Numbered from the stretch's first letter, positions 31,655 through 41,319 are shown. The stretch: DNA of 64,000 bases from CALREJ01 sp035547395 (GCA_035547395.1 DASZVA010000014.1:1-64000); one strand, 5' to 3'. Notes: generated from the sequence alone by a model not told the origin. A program made the numbers and translations.

Positions 31655-33013
31655 GTGCCCGTCGCCAAAGACATCATCGATCGCACGCTTGCGACCCCCT
31701 ACGGCGAGAACGCCTACAAAATCGTCGAGATGCTGACGGACAAAGGATTTGACGCATGGTGGGTCGGGGGAGCGGCGCGTGACATGCTGCAGGGGAAAAT
31801 CCCGACGGACATCGACATCGCGACGAGCGCGACGCCGAGAGACATCCTCGCGGTCTTTCCAAAGGCGACCGTAACGCCGAAGGCGCTTGGAAGCACGCGG
31901 GTTCCGATGAAGTCCGACGTGTTCGAAGTGACGACGTTCCGCGAAGACGACGAGAAATCGGACGGGAGATTTCCGGAGGCGGTCGTCTTCTCGACGCGCG
32001 AGAAGGACGCCGCTCGCAGAGACTTCACGGTGAACGCGATGTACTTTCACCCGATCAGCCGGGCATTCTACGACCCTTTCGACGGCGAGGCGGATCTACG
32101 GGAAAAACTCATCCGTTTCATCGGCGATCCGGCGATCCGCATTAAACACGATGCATTGCGGCTTCTGCGTGCCGTGCGATTCCGCGCGCAAATCGACGGT
32201 CAGTATCATCCCGACACGTATCGCGCACTCGGCGAGCAGGCTGCGCTCGTCGAAACGCTCTCGGGTACGCGTCAGCTGGAGGAATTGGAAAAAATGCTGT
32301 TGACCGAGCATCCGAGTCTCGCGCTCGAGGATCTGTGGGAGCTGCACATTCTCGAACATTTCATCCCGGAGTTGCATGCCTGCAAAGGCGTGCCGCAGCC
32401 CGCACAGTATCATCACGAAGGCGACGTCTGGAATCATCTGATGTCCTGTCTGCAGGCGTTTCGCGCGGAAGACGGCATCGACGTGCGCATCGCCGCGCTC
32501 TTCCATGACATCGGCAAAGTCGAGACATTCTCGCTCGAGGAACGCATCCGGTTCGATCACCATGCGACGATGTCGTCGGAGATCACGACGGGCGTGCTCA
32601 CGCGATTGCAGATGCCGAAGAAACGCATCGAAAAAATCGCGTGGCTCATCAAACATCACATGATGATGGGATCGTTCTTCGATATGCCGGACGAAAGAAA
32701 GACGCACTGGTACTACCATCCGTGGTTCCCGGAACTGCTGCAGCTTTTTTATCTCGATGCCGCAGGCACGACGCCGACGGATCTGAGTCTGTATGAAAAA
32801 ATCATCGACGACTATCAGCACTTCCTCGATAAACATCCGCGGCCCGAAAAACCGCTCCTGAGCGGAAATGACATCATGGCGATTCGGGGAGTCGGATCCG
32901 GCGAGGACGTCGGCAAAATGATCGCGCGCCTGCAGGTGGAGCAGATCAACGGCAAAGTGACGACGAAAAAGGAGGCGGAGGAATTCATCAAGAGCCTGAC
33001 GCTGGAAAATTGA
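31655..33013 (+). CDS. cca: CCA tRNA nucleotidyltransferase with HD domain
   Basis: About 452 aa from GTG 31655. The poly(A) polymerase head has WWVGGAARD and the metal-binding DIDIAT (Asp-x-Asp). The RNA-binding region follows (DALRLLRAVRFRAQ). An HD domain (LFHDIGK, about residue 285; DHHATMS) is present, as in many bacterial CCA enzymes. It adds or repairs the 3' CCA of tRNAs; the tRNA genes in this window already encode CCA, so repair is the likely role. The frame is open upstream to ATG 31592, but those 21 residues come from the AT-rich repeat. The 3' side is followed by the converging DedA-PAP2 gene. Confidence 0.93.
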   Translation: MPVAKDIIDRTLATPYGENAYKIVEMLTDKGFDAWWVGGAARDMLQGKIPTDIDIATSATPRDILAVFPKATVTPKALGSTRVPMKSDVFEVTTFREDDEKSDGRFPEAVVFSTREKDAARRDFTVNAMYFHPISRAFYDPFDGEADLREKLIRFIGDPAIRIKHDALRLLRAVRFRAQIDGQYHPDTYRALGEQAALVETLSGTRQLEELEKMLLTEHPSLALEDLWELHILEHFIPELHACKGVPQPAQYHHEGDVWNHLMSCLQAFRAEDGIDVRIAALFHDIGKVETFSLEERIRFDHHATMSSEITTGVLTRLQMPKKRIEKIAWLIKHHMMMGSFFDMPDERKTHWYYHPWFPELLQLFYLDAAGTTPTDLSLYEKIIDDYQHFLDKHPRPEKPLLSGNDIMAIRGVGSGEDVGKMIARLQVEQINGKVTTKKEAEEFIKSLTLEN

Positions 33014-33109
33014 AGAGACCGAGGAGCACAAAGGTACCGAAGGGACCGACGTATAAAAAAACATGTTGGCTGCATCGGTCCCCCTGGTCCCATCGGCCAC
33101 TTCTTGGAC

Positions 33110-35212
33110 TCAATTTCCGCCCGCGCACCCGCTCAATCGCACCACTTCCGCTTTGCCGTTCGTAAAAAAAGTCCGCGTGTGCAAAGGATCGATGAACGGC
33201 ACGGTGCGATACAGTGCAACCATATGCGTTCCGAGCAGATCATTGAGGAGTAGCTGTCTCTCGTAATCGATGTCCGGTTTGATGGAATGCAGCGGCGTCC
33301 ATTTCGTACGCGTGTCGAGCGTCACCGCCGCGACGAAAACGTTTCCCGCCTCCGTCTTATAGCTCGTTTGCCAGATGCGTGCATGATGCGCGGAATCCTC
33401 TCCTCCCGTCTTTGACTGCTTCTCAAAACCGAAATCCTGCGGATACGAATTGTAAAAAGAAAAGGATATCGGCGGCGCCTGAAATTCCTGATCCAGAAAC
33501 GTCGCTTTTGCGAGCTTGAGCGTCGAATCGAACGAAAGCTGATCGGCTCTTCGCCAATGCGCTCGGTCGAATGCCTGCAGCATGCAGCGCACAGAGCCGA
33601 TGATCACAAAGGACACCGGCTCTTGCCTCATTCCGAACAGCGACTCTGTGAAGCGCGGCAAAGATCCGTCCGAGAAGAGAGAAAGAAGATTTTTTTGCGT
33701 GACATAGCGCATGTCCGATGCGGACGTACCCGTCTTCCAATGGATCGGAACCGCGGCGATCATCCAGGCGACACACAGACATTCGGCGCAGGCGACCGCC
33801 GAAGCGGACCAGCGGTTGAGCAGGGAACCGGTGCGTTGCGCGGATCGCCAGAGCAGCCATTCACACACGCTGATCGAAAAAAGCAGCGCCGCGAGACCCA
33901 CGACGTTCCCGGCCAGAACATCGGAAAAATAATGCACGCCCAGGTATAACCGGCTGAAGTCGATGAGGAGCACCATGATCACTGCCGCAAAAACGTCGGA
34001 TACTTTTCCCTTCCATTGCGCATCGTTGCGCAAAAAGAGATACGCCAAAAACCCGTAGAAGATGACCGAAACGGTCGCGTGCATGCTCGGGAACGAGTAC
34101 GCGCTTTCATGCAGAGCGGGCAGCAGTCCGCCTGGCCGCGGACGCTGAAAATACTGCTTGGCGGCAAACGTAATCAGCGATCCTGTCAGCAAACCCGTCC
34201 ACAGCGCTCCCGCATACGAGCGATTCTTTTGAAGCAGCAGCACGAGCGTCAGAACCAGCGCCGCAATGTAGACGATGCGCCAGTCGCCAAACTCCGTGAT
34301 CGTGTAAAAAAACGAGAGCAGCGCAGACGTCCGGAACGTGAAGAGGAGATGGTCGACTCTTGCATCGAGCGCGATGATGGGATCCTTGGCGACATAATCC
34401 TGCGCGATCGCGGCAAAGAAACCGAGGCAGAGCAGTACCGCAACCGTCAGGCACGTGAGGGGCAACCCGCCGAACGCCGCTTTCTCAAATCGATTCCCGA
34501 TAAATGACACGACGCGCGGATGCCGATTCATCCATGCCGATACCGCGGGAAGAGACGCAAAATACCGCCACCACGCGCGCACATGGCCGGCAGCGATCAC
34601 CGCATATGTTTTTCCCCAATCAATCATCCAGCGCCAGAACCACGCGACGGCAGTAAAGAGAATGAAAGCGATGATGGCAAAAAGAAGCAGACGTGACGAC
34701 CACAGAAGCGCGAGTTTCCATGCGGTGCCGAATACGTATCCGAGCCCGACGTAGAAAATCGACCACGAAATGCCGCTCACCATTTCAATCGCGTAAAACT
34801 GCGGCCGTTTCATGTCGGCGACGCCGGCCAGAAAAGGGATCACCGGGCGAATGGGACCGAAGAAGCGCCCGATGACAATGCTTTTTCGCTGGTGCCGTTT
34901 GAAGTACGGCTTTGCGCGCTCGATATGTTTTCGGAGAATCGCGCGCTTCTGCAGCCGCATCTGGCCTTTACGCCCGAGTTCAAAACTGAGGGAATCGCCG
35001 ACGATCGCACCGATCGTCGCAAACAAGACGAGCAGCCAGTACGAATAGTATCCGTGCGCAGCCAGTCCTCCCGCGATCACGATGACGACCGTGCCTGGCA
35101 CGAACATTCCCGTAATCACCAGTGATTCCAGAAAAGCCAGCAGCAAAATCACGATATACACAAGCGGGCCCATGTGCTGCAGATCCGTCAAAGAATGGAC
35201 AAGCGCATCCAT
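33110..35212 (-). CDS. DedA-PAP2-LssY fusion membrane phosphatase
   Basis: 700 aa. Residues about 1-180 form a DedA/VTT membrane domain (GMFVPGTVVIVIAGGLAAHG; GRFFGPIRPVIPFLAG). Residues about 280-440 form a PAP2 lipid phosphatase with the three motifs KQYFQRPRPGG, SFPSMHAT and RLYLGVHYFSDVLAG. Residues about 490-680 resemble the LssY C-terminal domain. Such fusions are thought to flip and dephosphorylate undecaprenyl pyrophosphate or other lipids at the membrane; the LssY part has no known activity. The catalytic His and Arg residues of PAP2 are all visible. The gene is monocistronic and converges with cca. Confidence 0.9.
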   Translation of the reverse strand: MDALVHSLTDLQHMGPLVYIVILLLAFLESLVITGMFVPGTVVIVIAGGLAAHGYYSYWLLVLFATIGAIVGDSLSFELGRKGQMRLQKRAILRKHIERAKPYFKRHQRKSIVIGRFFGPIRPVIPFLAGVADMKRPQFYAIEMVSGISWSIFYVGLGYVFGTAWKLALLWSSRLLLFAIIAFILFTAVAWFWRWMIDWGKTYAVIAAGHVRAWWRYFASLPAVSAWMNRHPRVVSFIGNRFEKAAFGGLPLTCLTVAVLLCLGFFAAIAQDYVAKDPIIALDARVDHLLFTFRTSALLSFFYTITEFGDWRIVYIAALVLTLVLLLQKNRSYAGALWTGLLTGSLITFAAKQYFQRPRPGGLLPALHESAYSFPSMHATVSVIFYGFLAYLFLRNDAQWKGKVSDVFAAVIMVLLIDFSRLYLGVHYFSDVLAGNVVGLAALLFSISVCEWLLWRSAQRTGSLLNRWSASAVACAECLCVAWMIAAVPIHWKTGTSASDMRYVTQKNLLSLFSDGSLPRFTESLFGMRQEPVSFVIIGSVRCMLQAFDRAHWRRADQLSFDSTLKLAKATFLDQEFQAPPISFSFYNSYPQDFGFEKQSKTGGEDSAHHARIWQTSYKTEAGNVFVAAVTLDTRTKWTPLHSIKPDIDYERQLLLNDLLGTHMVALYRTVPFIDPLHTRTFFTNGKAEVVRLSGCAGGN

Positions 35213-35413
35213 GGATTGCAGTGTAGCAAAGACGATCGCGCACGGCGTATCCGGGCGGTCATGACAAATGGAAGAAGACGATGATCTTGCCGGATTTTGT
35301 CATTTGCGCCAAAAAACGAATTGATTTCTGTCATGAATATGGCGGCATGCCGTCCTCAAATGCGGATGGGTTCTCCTCATCATCATTTCTAATTCTTTAC
35401 CCCTTTTTATCGT

Positions 35414-36013
35414 ATGGCACATTCACTTACGACCAGGCTGAAAGCAGCGGTTATCGCGGCTGCGTCCGTCTCCACGCTCGGTCTCGGACTGGCCACAACG
35501 GGCATCGCGTCCGCACAGGATTTCGGCGGAGGCGTATTGAGCAATACGAACAGTTCATTTCCATGTTGGATGAATAACTGGATGGGAAACGTCGGATCGA
35601 TGTTCGGCGGCAATCTCAACTGGATGTTCGGCAACAACTGCTGCAGTTGCAATTGCACGGGCGTCGGCTCGGGATCTGGCGGTAATTCCGGCGGCGGTTC
35701 GCAGAATGCAAACGTAAACTCCAACTCGAACACGAGCGTGAACAGCAACATCAATGCGACATCCGGTAACTCGACGACGGTGAATCAGTCGGGCAGCGCC
35801 AACGGCGCACAGAACGCCAACGTCGGCTCGACCGCGGGAACGAACGTGAACTCGTTCATCAATGCAGCGTCTGGTAACTCCACGTCCGTCACTCAGAACG
35901 GCGGCGGCAACGGCGGGGCGCAGAACGCGGGAGTCACGAGTAACTCAACGACCGGCGTCACGAGCACGATCAACGCAACGTCGGGAAACACGACAAGCGT
36001 GAATCAGTACTGA
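35414..36013 (+). CDS. Secreted Asn/Gln-rich curlin-like repeat protein
   Basis: 199 aa with a signal peptide ending near IASAQ (residue about 35). A Trp/Cys-containing segment (FPCWMNNWMG ... NNCCSCNC) and a Gly-rich spacer lead to three repeats of 34-36 residues with the pattern GAQNANV...NSFINAASGNSTSVTQNG. The regular Gln/Asn ladder (S-x-x-x-x-x-Q ... N) resembles curlin repeats that stack into amyloid fibres. The same style occurs in the 605-aa secreted protein at 8.3-10.1 kb. No csgB/csgG-like partners are nearby. The start follows a pyrimidine-rich leader (ACCCCTTTTTATCGT). A terminator follows. Confidence 0.7.
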   Translation: MAHSLTTRLKAAVIAAASVSTLGLGLATTGIASAQDFGGGVLSNTNSSFPCWMNNWMGNVGSMFGGNLNWMFGNNCCSCNCTGVGSGSGGNSGGGSQNANVNSNSNTSVNSNINATSGNSTTVNQSGSANGAQNANVGSTAGTNVNSFINAASGNSTSVTQNGGGNGGAQNAGVTSNSTTGVTSTINATSGNTTSVNQY

Positions 36014-36037
36014 ACACAGACTGATCGCCGGAGGGGC

Positions 36038-36062
36038 AGAGGGGGCTCACGCCTCCTCTTTT
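36038..36062 (+). terminator. Terminator of the curlin-like gene
   Basis: AGAGGGGGC TCAC GCCTCCTCT, a 9-bp stem with a tetraloop, followed by TTTT. Confidence 0.8.
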
Positions 36063-36068
36063 AAAACA

Positions 36069-36188
36069 GTGTCATGGTGAGGACGCCCCGCCCGGATGAA
36101 CATCCGTTCGGACGGGTCGAACCATGGCACGCGGTGCCGCACGGAGCCTGTCCTGAGCCTGACGAAGGAAGTGACCTCAGTGTGACAC
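36069..36188. repeat. MITE-like repeat, copy 1
   Basis: 120 bp bounded by GTGTCATGGTGAGG and CCTCAGTGTGACAC, imperfect inverted termini matching at 11 of 14 positions. Inside is the hairpin CGGATG AA CATCCG and a segment CCTGTCCTGAGCCTGACGAA. A second copy is at 39557-39688. No coding capacity and no clear target-site duplication. Confidence 0.7.
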
Positions 36189-36232
36189 CGCTTTCCTTCT
36201 ATTTTTCTGCAAAAATTGTAGTTATTAAAAAC

Positions 36233-37885
36233 TCACTCTTCCTTCGCGTGCATCTCCGATTGTTTCACGTTCGGTATCAAGAGCGTGAGCAAAAGCGCGA
36301 TCACAATCATCAGCGCAGTGCAGATCAGGCTGATGCGTGCGCCGTCGACGATGGCCTGGTGCGATACCGAAACAACCGCCTGCACGATCTGCTGCGGCGC
36401 CGACTGGAACATCTGCGCCGGGTTGCCGAATTCGAGAGCGGAAACGTTGCCGCCCAGTTTTTGCGCCAGCATCTGTTTCATATCGGCAGGAATGCCCGCA
36501 TTCGACCGGATGCCGTTGGTGAGCGCATTGCCGACGGTCGACAGGAAAATGGACCCGATGAGCGCGGTGCCGAGCGTCGATCCCAATTGGCGCATCGTCG
36601 CGTTGATGCCCGATGCCTCGCCGGTCTGGGACACGTGCACGGCCGAGAGCGTCAGATTGCTTGCCTGCGAGACCATCATTCCCATGCCGAATCCGTAGAG
36701 GAACAGCCCCGGCAGCAGCGTCCACATCGTCGCGTTCACAGAGAGCACGTACCAAAGAATCACGAGAGACACGACGTTGACGATGAGTCCCCACTGAATG
36801 AGCCGTTTCGGTGAAATTTTGTGCGACAGAAAACCGGAACCGGGCGACGCGATCAGAAGCCCCACCGAGAGCGGCAGCAGCGCCACACCCGTATCGAACG
36901 CGTCCAGATCGCGCACCGCCTGCAGAAATACGGGTATCGCAAAGAAGAGACCCGACATGCCGAGCGCGCTCATGGCCGTGGCTGTCGCGCCGGAGAAAAA
37001 CTGCCTGTTTTTGAAAATCGTAATGGACACCAGCGGATCGCGATCCCGCTTCTCGCGCCGGTCTTCCATCAGCAGAAAGATCCACATGATCAGCAATCCT
37101 GCGGCGAGCAAAAACGGAACGGGGGAGAGATAGCCGAGCGGAACCGTCCAGCCAGCGATCGTGAGAGGCTGGGTTGCTTTCCACCAGCCGTAATCCGACG
37201 CCTCCACGAGACCGAACACGAAAATGATCATGCCGATAGCCGACACGATAACGCCGGGAATATCGAGCTTGATTTTTCCCGTCGTGTCGCGCGAATCTTT
37301 CACCAGAAACGACCCGAGCAGAAGCAATACGACGACGCCGACGTTGATACGAAACCCCCAGCGCCAGCTGAAGTGCGTCGTAAGAAATCCGCCAAACAGC
37401 GGTCCGATCGCCGCGGACACGCCCGCGACCGCGCCCCATACACCGAAGGCGATCGCGCGATCCCGTCCCTCGAAGTTACTGACGATGAGCGACGTCGTCG
37501 CGGGGATCATCAATGCCGCACCAATGCCCTCGATGATCGATTCCCCGCCGAGCAGTGACCAGAAATTCCAGCTGATGGACGCAACGAAGGATCCCACGGC
37601 AAACAGAATCGCGCCGAACATGAATCCCTCCTTGCGACCGTAAATATCGCCGAGCCGTCCTCCTGTAATCGTCAAAGCAGAGAGTACGAGCGTGTAGGCG
37701 GAAATCACCCACTGAATGCTGTGCAGATCGGTATGCAGATCATTGATGATCGTCTTGAGCGAAACGTTCAGCAGCGTCGTGTCGATCACGACGATCGCAA
37801 GAGCGAGGCTGAGGACGAAGAGCGACGCCCACTTGCGGATGAAAGACCGGTGCGCTGCTGATGAGGAATCGTTCGTCTGAGTCAT
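36233..37885 (-). CDS. MFS multidrug exporter (DHA2/EmrB type)
   Basis: 550 aa with 14 predicted TM helices. Family signatures are WVISAYTLVLSALTITGGRLGDIYGRK (first part WVISAYTLVLSA, motif A GRLGDIYGRK) near residues 58-85 and the motif-C region GAVAGVSAAIGPLFGGFL (about 150-167). It is expected to export drugs or lipophilic compounds using the proton gradient. The gene stands alone; a repeat element copy lies just beyond its 3' end. The MarR regulator at 41.6 kb is too far away to be assumed its repressor. The substrate is unknown. Confidence 0.92.
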   Translation of the reverse strand: MTQTNDSSSAAHRSFIRKWASLFVLSLALAIVVIDTTLLNVSLKTIINDLHTDLHSIQWVISAYTLVLSALTITGGRLGDIYGRKEGFMFGAILFAVGSFVASISWNFWSLLGGESIIEGIGAALMIPATTSLIVSNFEGRDRAIAFGVWGAVAGVSAAIGPLFGGFLTTHFSWRWGFRINVGVVVLLLLGSFLVKDSRDTTGKIKLDIPGVIVSAIGMIIFVFGLVEASDYGWWKATQPLTIAGWTVPLGYLSPVPFLLAAGLLIMWIFLLMEDRREKRDRDPLVSITIFKNRQFFSGATATAMSALGMSGLFFAIPVFLQAVRDLDAFDTGVALLPLSVGLLIASPGSGFLSHKISPKRLIQWGLIVNVVSLVILWYVLSVNATMWTLLPGLFLYGFGMGMMVSQASNLTLSAVHVSQTGEASGINATMRQLGSTLGTALIGSIFLSTVGNALTNGIRSNAGIPADMKQMLAQKLGGNVSALEFGNPAQMFQSAPQQIVQAVVSVSHQAIVDGARISLICTALMIVIALLLTLLIPNVKQSEMHAKEE

Positions 37886-37957
37886 AAAGAAATGAGTATA
37901 CCGTAAAACGGCTTACAGAGGACGAAATTCTAGTGATTGTTGCGCAAAATTCAATTC

Positions 37958-38428
37958 TTAAAACTTCACTGGAATATCGATTTCCTTGGACATCGACGGA
38001 TCACCAGAGGGATTGTCATTCTGCAGAATGAGCGTTCCCGTCGCCGTCGTCGGCGTCGAAAAGGGGAGCGTCGCTGCAAAGGGGACGAAGCCCGTCGTCA
38101 TCCAGTTGCCGATGGCCTGCGCCGGCCCTTGTCCCAGCACAACCCCGTGTGCATCTTTGATCGTGATCGGAAACGACGCTTCAAAATACCAATTCCCCAC
38201 CGCCTCGCCCTGCACGCCGAGCGGACTTACGACGGTGGCACCGGGCAGCGGCGACGTCACATGAATCATGTCCGCGTACGGTTGCGATGACCAGCTCATC
38301 GCGCTGCTCACGCTCGTTTGTGAACTACTGGAAGACGAGCTGCTATTTTGCTGGCCGCCGCCGTTTCCGGTGCAGGCCGCAAGCGTGAGGAGCGCGATGG
38401 ATGCGAACGCGAGTGAGCGTGCGGTCAT
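37958..38428 (-). CDS. Lipoprotein with Gmad2 immunoglobulin-like domain
   Basis: 156 aa. A lipoprotein signal (ALLTLAACTGNG, acylated Cys19) is followed by a Ser run and a Gmad2 domain (about residues 54-156) with IHVTSPLPGATVVSPLGVQG and the NWYFEASFPI segment. Gmad2 domains occur in spore-germination proteins and in many CPR lipoproteins; the role is probably binding at the cell surface. It is downstream of the TIG/Kazal protein gene on the same strand by 34 nt, so the two may be co-transcribed. Confidence 0.85.
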   Translation of the reverse strand: MTARSLAFASIALLTLAACTGNGGGQQNSSSSSSSSQTSVSSAMSWSSQPYADMIHVTSPLPGATVVSPLGVQGEAVGNWYFEASFPITIKDAHGVVLGQGPAQAIGNWMTTGFVPFAATLPFSTPTTATGTLILQNDNPSGDPSMSKEIDIPVKF

Positions 38429-38462
38429 ATGAAGGAAAGAATCGGGCAGGACGCCATCACTG

Positions 38463-39470
38463 TCAATGGACAGAAGATGATGAAGGATTTGAGATGCTGC
38501 TGCAGTTTTGTCCCTGTTTCACGCCTGCGGCAGCACCCAGGCAGCTGTTGCCGTATACCTTGCCGTCGCAGCCGCACCATCCGCCGAGCACGTAGTACAT
38601 CGGGCACATCAATCCGTTATCCGCGATGCAGGTTTTGCGCGTCGCATCCCACGCCTGCCCAGCCGGGCATGTGCAGCTGTCACCGACGACGGAGCTGACG
38701 GAAGATGAAGAGCTGCTTGAAGAGACTGATCCGCCCAACAGCCAAAATCCTTTGACGTTGCTCAGGCCGCCATTTGTCACCACGCGCACGCGATAGACGC
38801 CGGGCTTGAGCATGTATGTTGCAATCTTGCAGTAGGGAGGATGCTGCAGACAGGGGATCGTGAACGTCGCGGGCACCGTAAATGTAATATGCGTTCCATC
38901 AGTCGAAGACGCATCCAATTTGCTGTTTCCAAAGTATACGATGTCATTCGTATCCGTGAAATTCTTTCCCGTGATCGTCACTTGCGTTCCGGCGGGACCG
39001 GAGATCGGATTGAGAGAGGTGATCGACGGACGCTGTCTGGTTTGATTCGGCACGCATGTCCAATGCCCATTGGAACACTGCGGCGTGGTGTTTCGCATGC
39101 ACAGCAAATTGAGCGCGCCGCAGGGGAGCGACGATGCTGAATTGCTGGAACTGGAACTCGATGACGGCGTCACGCAACTCCACTTTCCGTCACTGCACTG
39201 CGGCACCTTGCCGATGATGCAGAGCATTGTGAGCGGTCCGCAGGGAAGATCCTGTGACGAGCTGGAAGAAACCGACGGCTGGCATGTCCAGTGTCCGCTG
39301 ACGCATTCGGGCGTACTGCCGAGCCGGCACAAAAACATGTTCGGCCCGCACGTGTCGCTCGACACGGATGACGACACGGACAAAGACGAACTCATGGCGG
39401 ATGCCATCTGCACCATGGCGATAGCGCCGATCATCAGACCGGCAATGACGAGCTTGGACGGGATGTTCAT
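38463..39470 (-). CDS. Secreted Cys-rich protein with IPT/TIG and Kazal-like domains
   Basis: 335 aa with a signal peptide (about 1-25). Three Cys-rich units of about 35 residues (CGPNMFLCRLGSTPEC...GHWTC, CGPLTMLC...GKWSC, CGALNLLC...GHWTC) are separated by Ser linkers. They are followed by an IPT/TIG domain (about 150-250, PSITSLNPISGPAGTQVTIT) and a C-terminal Cys-rich region resembling a Kazal-type inhibitor fold (GGWCGCDGKVYGNSC). An extracellular binding or protease-inhibiting role is inferred. The leader CATTCCCCTTCTCCTT before ATG is purely pyrimidine-rich. A copy of the repeat element lies upstream. Confidence 0.8.
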   Translation of the reverse strand: MNIPSKLVIAGLMIGAIAMVQMASAMSSSLSVSSSVSSDTCGPNMFLCRLGSTPECVSGHWTCQPSVSSSSSQDLPCGPLTMLCIIGKVPQCSDGKWSCVTPSSSSSSSNSASSLPCGALNLLCMRNTTPQCSNGHWTCVPNQTRQRPSITSLNPISGPAGTQVTITGKNFTDTNDIVYFGNSKLDASSTDGTHITFTVPATFTIPCLQHPPYCKIATYMLKPGVYRVRVVTNGGLSNVKGFWLLGGSVSSSSSSSSVSSVVGDSCTCPAGQAWDATRKTCIADNGLMCPMYYVLGGWCGCDGKVYGNSCLGAAAGVKQGQNCSSISNPSSSSVH

Positions 39471-39556
39471 AAGGAGAAGGGGAATGTCGACGTATATGAC
39501 ACGAAATTCAAATGATTCTTACAGCATAGCACAAAACATATGTGATCATGCTCCGC

Positions 39557-39688
39557 GTGTTATGGTGAGGACGCCCCGCCCGGATGAACATCCGTTCGGA
39601 CGGGTCGAACCATGAACACGCGGTGTCGCACGCAGCCTGTCCTGAGCCTGACGAAGGATGGCCCCTTCGGGGCACCTCAGTGTGACAC
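39557..39688. repeat. MITE-like repeat, copy 2
   Basis: 132 bp, nearly identical to copy 1 at 36069-36188 except for about 12 extra bases forming a small hairpin (GGCCCCTTCGGGGC) and a few substitutions. Same orientation, same imperfect termini. Confidence 0.7.
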
Positions 39689-39718
39689 AAACATCAAAAT
39701 CGGTGTATCCTCCAGCTC

Positions 39719-40177
39719 ATGACTCCAACTGACAAACTCCTGCGACAGGCCCTCACGTTCCAGGGAATCTTCTATCTGCTCACCGGACTCTGGGCACTGG
39801 TCGCGACACCGCATTTTCTGTCGTTCACCAATCCCGCCGGCGATCTGTTCCAAGCACAGAGCTTCGCCGCGCTCATCATCGTCATCGCGATCTTTTTCCT
39901 GGTCGGCGCATGGAGAGCCGATCTGCTGCGCCCGGCGTCGTTTCTCGGATTTGGCATCGCGCTCGCGATCGTCCTCGTCGAACTTTTTCATCTGCCCGCG
40001 ATCGGGTGGACGCTGCTGTGGTTTGATTTCGCCGTGGAGATTGCGCTCAGCCTCGTCTACATCGTGACGTTCTTCTTCAACCAGAAAGAAGAGTCGCCCG
40101 CACCGACGTCGCCGGTCACAGTGGAATCATCATCTCCGGATACAGAGGAAAAGGAAAAGGAAATTCCAACTCCCTAA
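39719..40177 (+). CDS. Four-TM membrane protein of unknown function
   Basis: 152 aa with four hydrophobic helices (about residues 12-30, 45-65, 72-90 and 100-122) and a hydrophilic Pro/Glu-rich tail (KEKEIPTP). It resembles small uncharacterised membrane proteins of the BphX/DUF class but has no catalytic motif. ATG follows GTATCCTCCAGCTC, again pyrimidine-rich. It converges with the CNNM-type gene 14 nt away. Function unknown. Confidence 0.7.
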   Translation: MTPTDKLLRQALTFQGIFYLLTGLWALVATPHFLSFTNPAGDLFQAQSFAALIIVIAIFFLVGAWRADLLRPASFLGFGIALAIVLVELFHLPAIGWTLLWFDFAVEIALSLVYIVTFFFNQKEESPAPTSPVTVESSSPDTEEKEKEIPTP

Positions 40178-40191
40178 CCCTAACCCTACTC

Positions 40192-41157
40192 CTAGTCGTC
40201 CATCTCATCCTCAATCTCTCCGACGAGTTCCTCCAGCACGTCTTCCAGCGTCACAATGCCGACGATTTTTCCGTTCTGCTGCACGGCTGCGAGGTGGATT
40301 TGTTTTCTGCGAAAGACGCCAAGCAGATCGTCGCAACGGATGGTGGACGGCACGAAGACAATCTCACGCAACAGATCGCTCAATGGTTTTTTGTCTTCGT
40401 CATCGGCCAACGCCTGCAGCACATCACTGCTCAGAACCATGCCTTTCATGTCATCAGGGGATTCGCCGTAGACGGGATAGCGCGAAAACTGATGGCGGAA
40501 AATTTTCTTTGCCGCCTGTTTCATCGTCGCGGTGAGCGGCAGCATGATGACGTCCTCGATCGGCGTCATCACGTCCTTGGCCTTGCGGTCGTTTAAGATG
40601 AACGCGCGGTGGATCAATTCTTTTTCATCGTAATCGATGTGACCTGCTCTGCCGCCGATATCCACGAGTGCGCGGATCTGATCCTCGGTGCCGATGTTTC
40701 GCTTGCCGCTCTTAAACACGCGCACGAACCGTTCGAGCACCCACACCACGGGCAGAAAGATAAAGGTAAACACCCGAAGCACCGGCGCGATCATGCGGCT
40801 GATCAATGGACTATAGTGCGCGCCGATCGCCTTCGGGATGATTTCGCTGAAGATGATCGTCACGACGGTGAGACCCGCGGTGATGAACCCGATGATGTGA
40901 TCCTCGAACAAATGCGCGGACACGGCGCCGATGAGCACGGGGCCGATGATATTGGTCAGGTTCGTGAGGATTGCGATCACCACGATCGCGCGCGTCAGAT
41001 CTTTGATGAGAAACTTCAACTGAGTGGATCCCCACAGTTTCTTCTTGCGCATCTCTTCCACTTCCGCGATGGACACGCTCAGGATGGCGGCATCGATCAT
41101 CGCCCAGAATCCCGAGAGCAGAACGAATCCTATGATCAGCGCAATGAGTTCGGACAT
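40192..41157 (-). CDS. CNNM/CorC-type transporter protein (DUF21 + CBS pair)
   Basis: From ATG 41157 the product has 321 aa: a DUF21 membrane domain (about 1-175, with four helices) and a CBS pair (about 195-310) with VMTPIEDVIMLPL and GIVTLEDVLEELVGEIEDE. The usual C-terminal CorC_HlyC domain is absent. Relatives export Mg2+ or Co2+ or regulate such transport, which fits a chromosome also carrying an MgtA-type importer. The longer in-frame reading from 41256 lacks homology. The gene stands alone. Confidence 0.9.
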   Translation of the reverse strand: MSELIALIIGFVLLSGFWAMIDAAILSVSIAEVEEMRKKKLWGSTQLKFLIKDLTRAIVVIAILTNLTNIIGPVLIGAVSAHLFEDHIIGFITAGLTVVTIIFSEIIPKAIGAHYSPLISRMIAPVLRVFTFIFLPVVWVLERFVRVFKSGKRNIGTEDQIRALVDIGGRAGHIDYDEKELIHRAFILNDRKAKDVMTPIEDVIMLPLTATMKQAAKKIFRHQFSRYPVYGESPDDMKGMVLSSDVLQALADDEDKKPLSDLLREIVFVPSTIRCDDLLGVFRRKQIHLAAVQQNGKIVGIVTLEDVLEELVGEIEDEMDD

Positions 41158-41319
41158 TGAAGGCGAGTATAGCAGACGGCTGATCCCGCAAACGAAAAAG
41201 GGGAAACCGAACAAGTGGAATCGCTTTTTAGGCAAGCGCATATCGGTCAGGACCAAAGGATGAAAGCGTCAGAAGATATGCATCCGTGCGATGCCCCCAT
41301 TTCTTTCCCATCTATTTCC

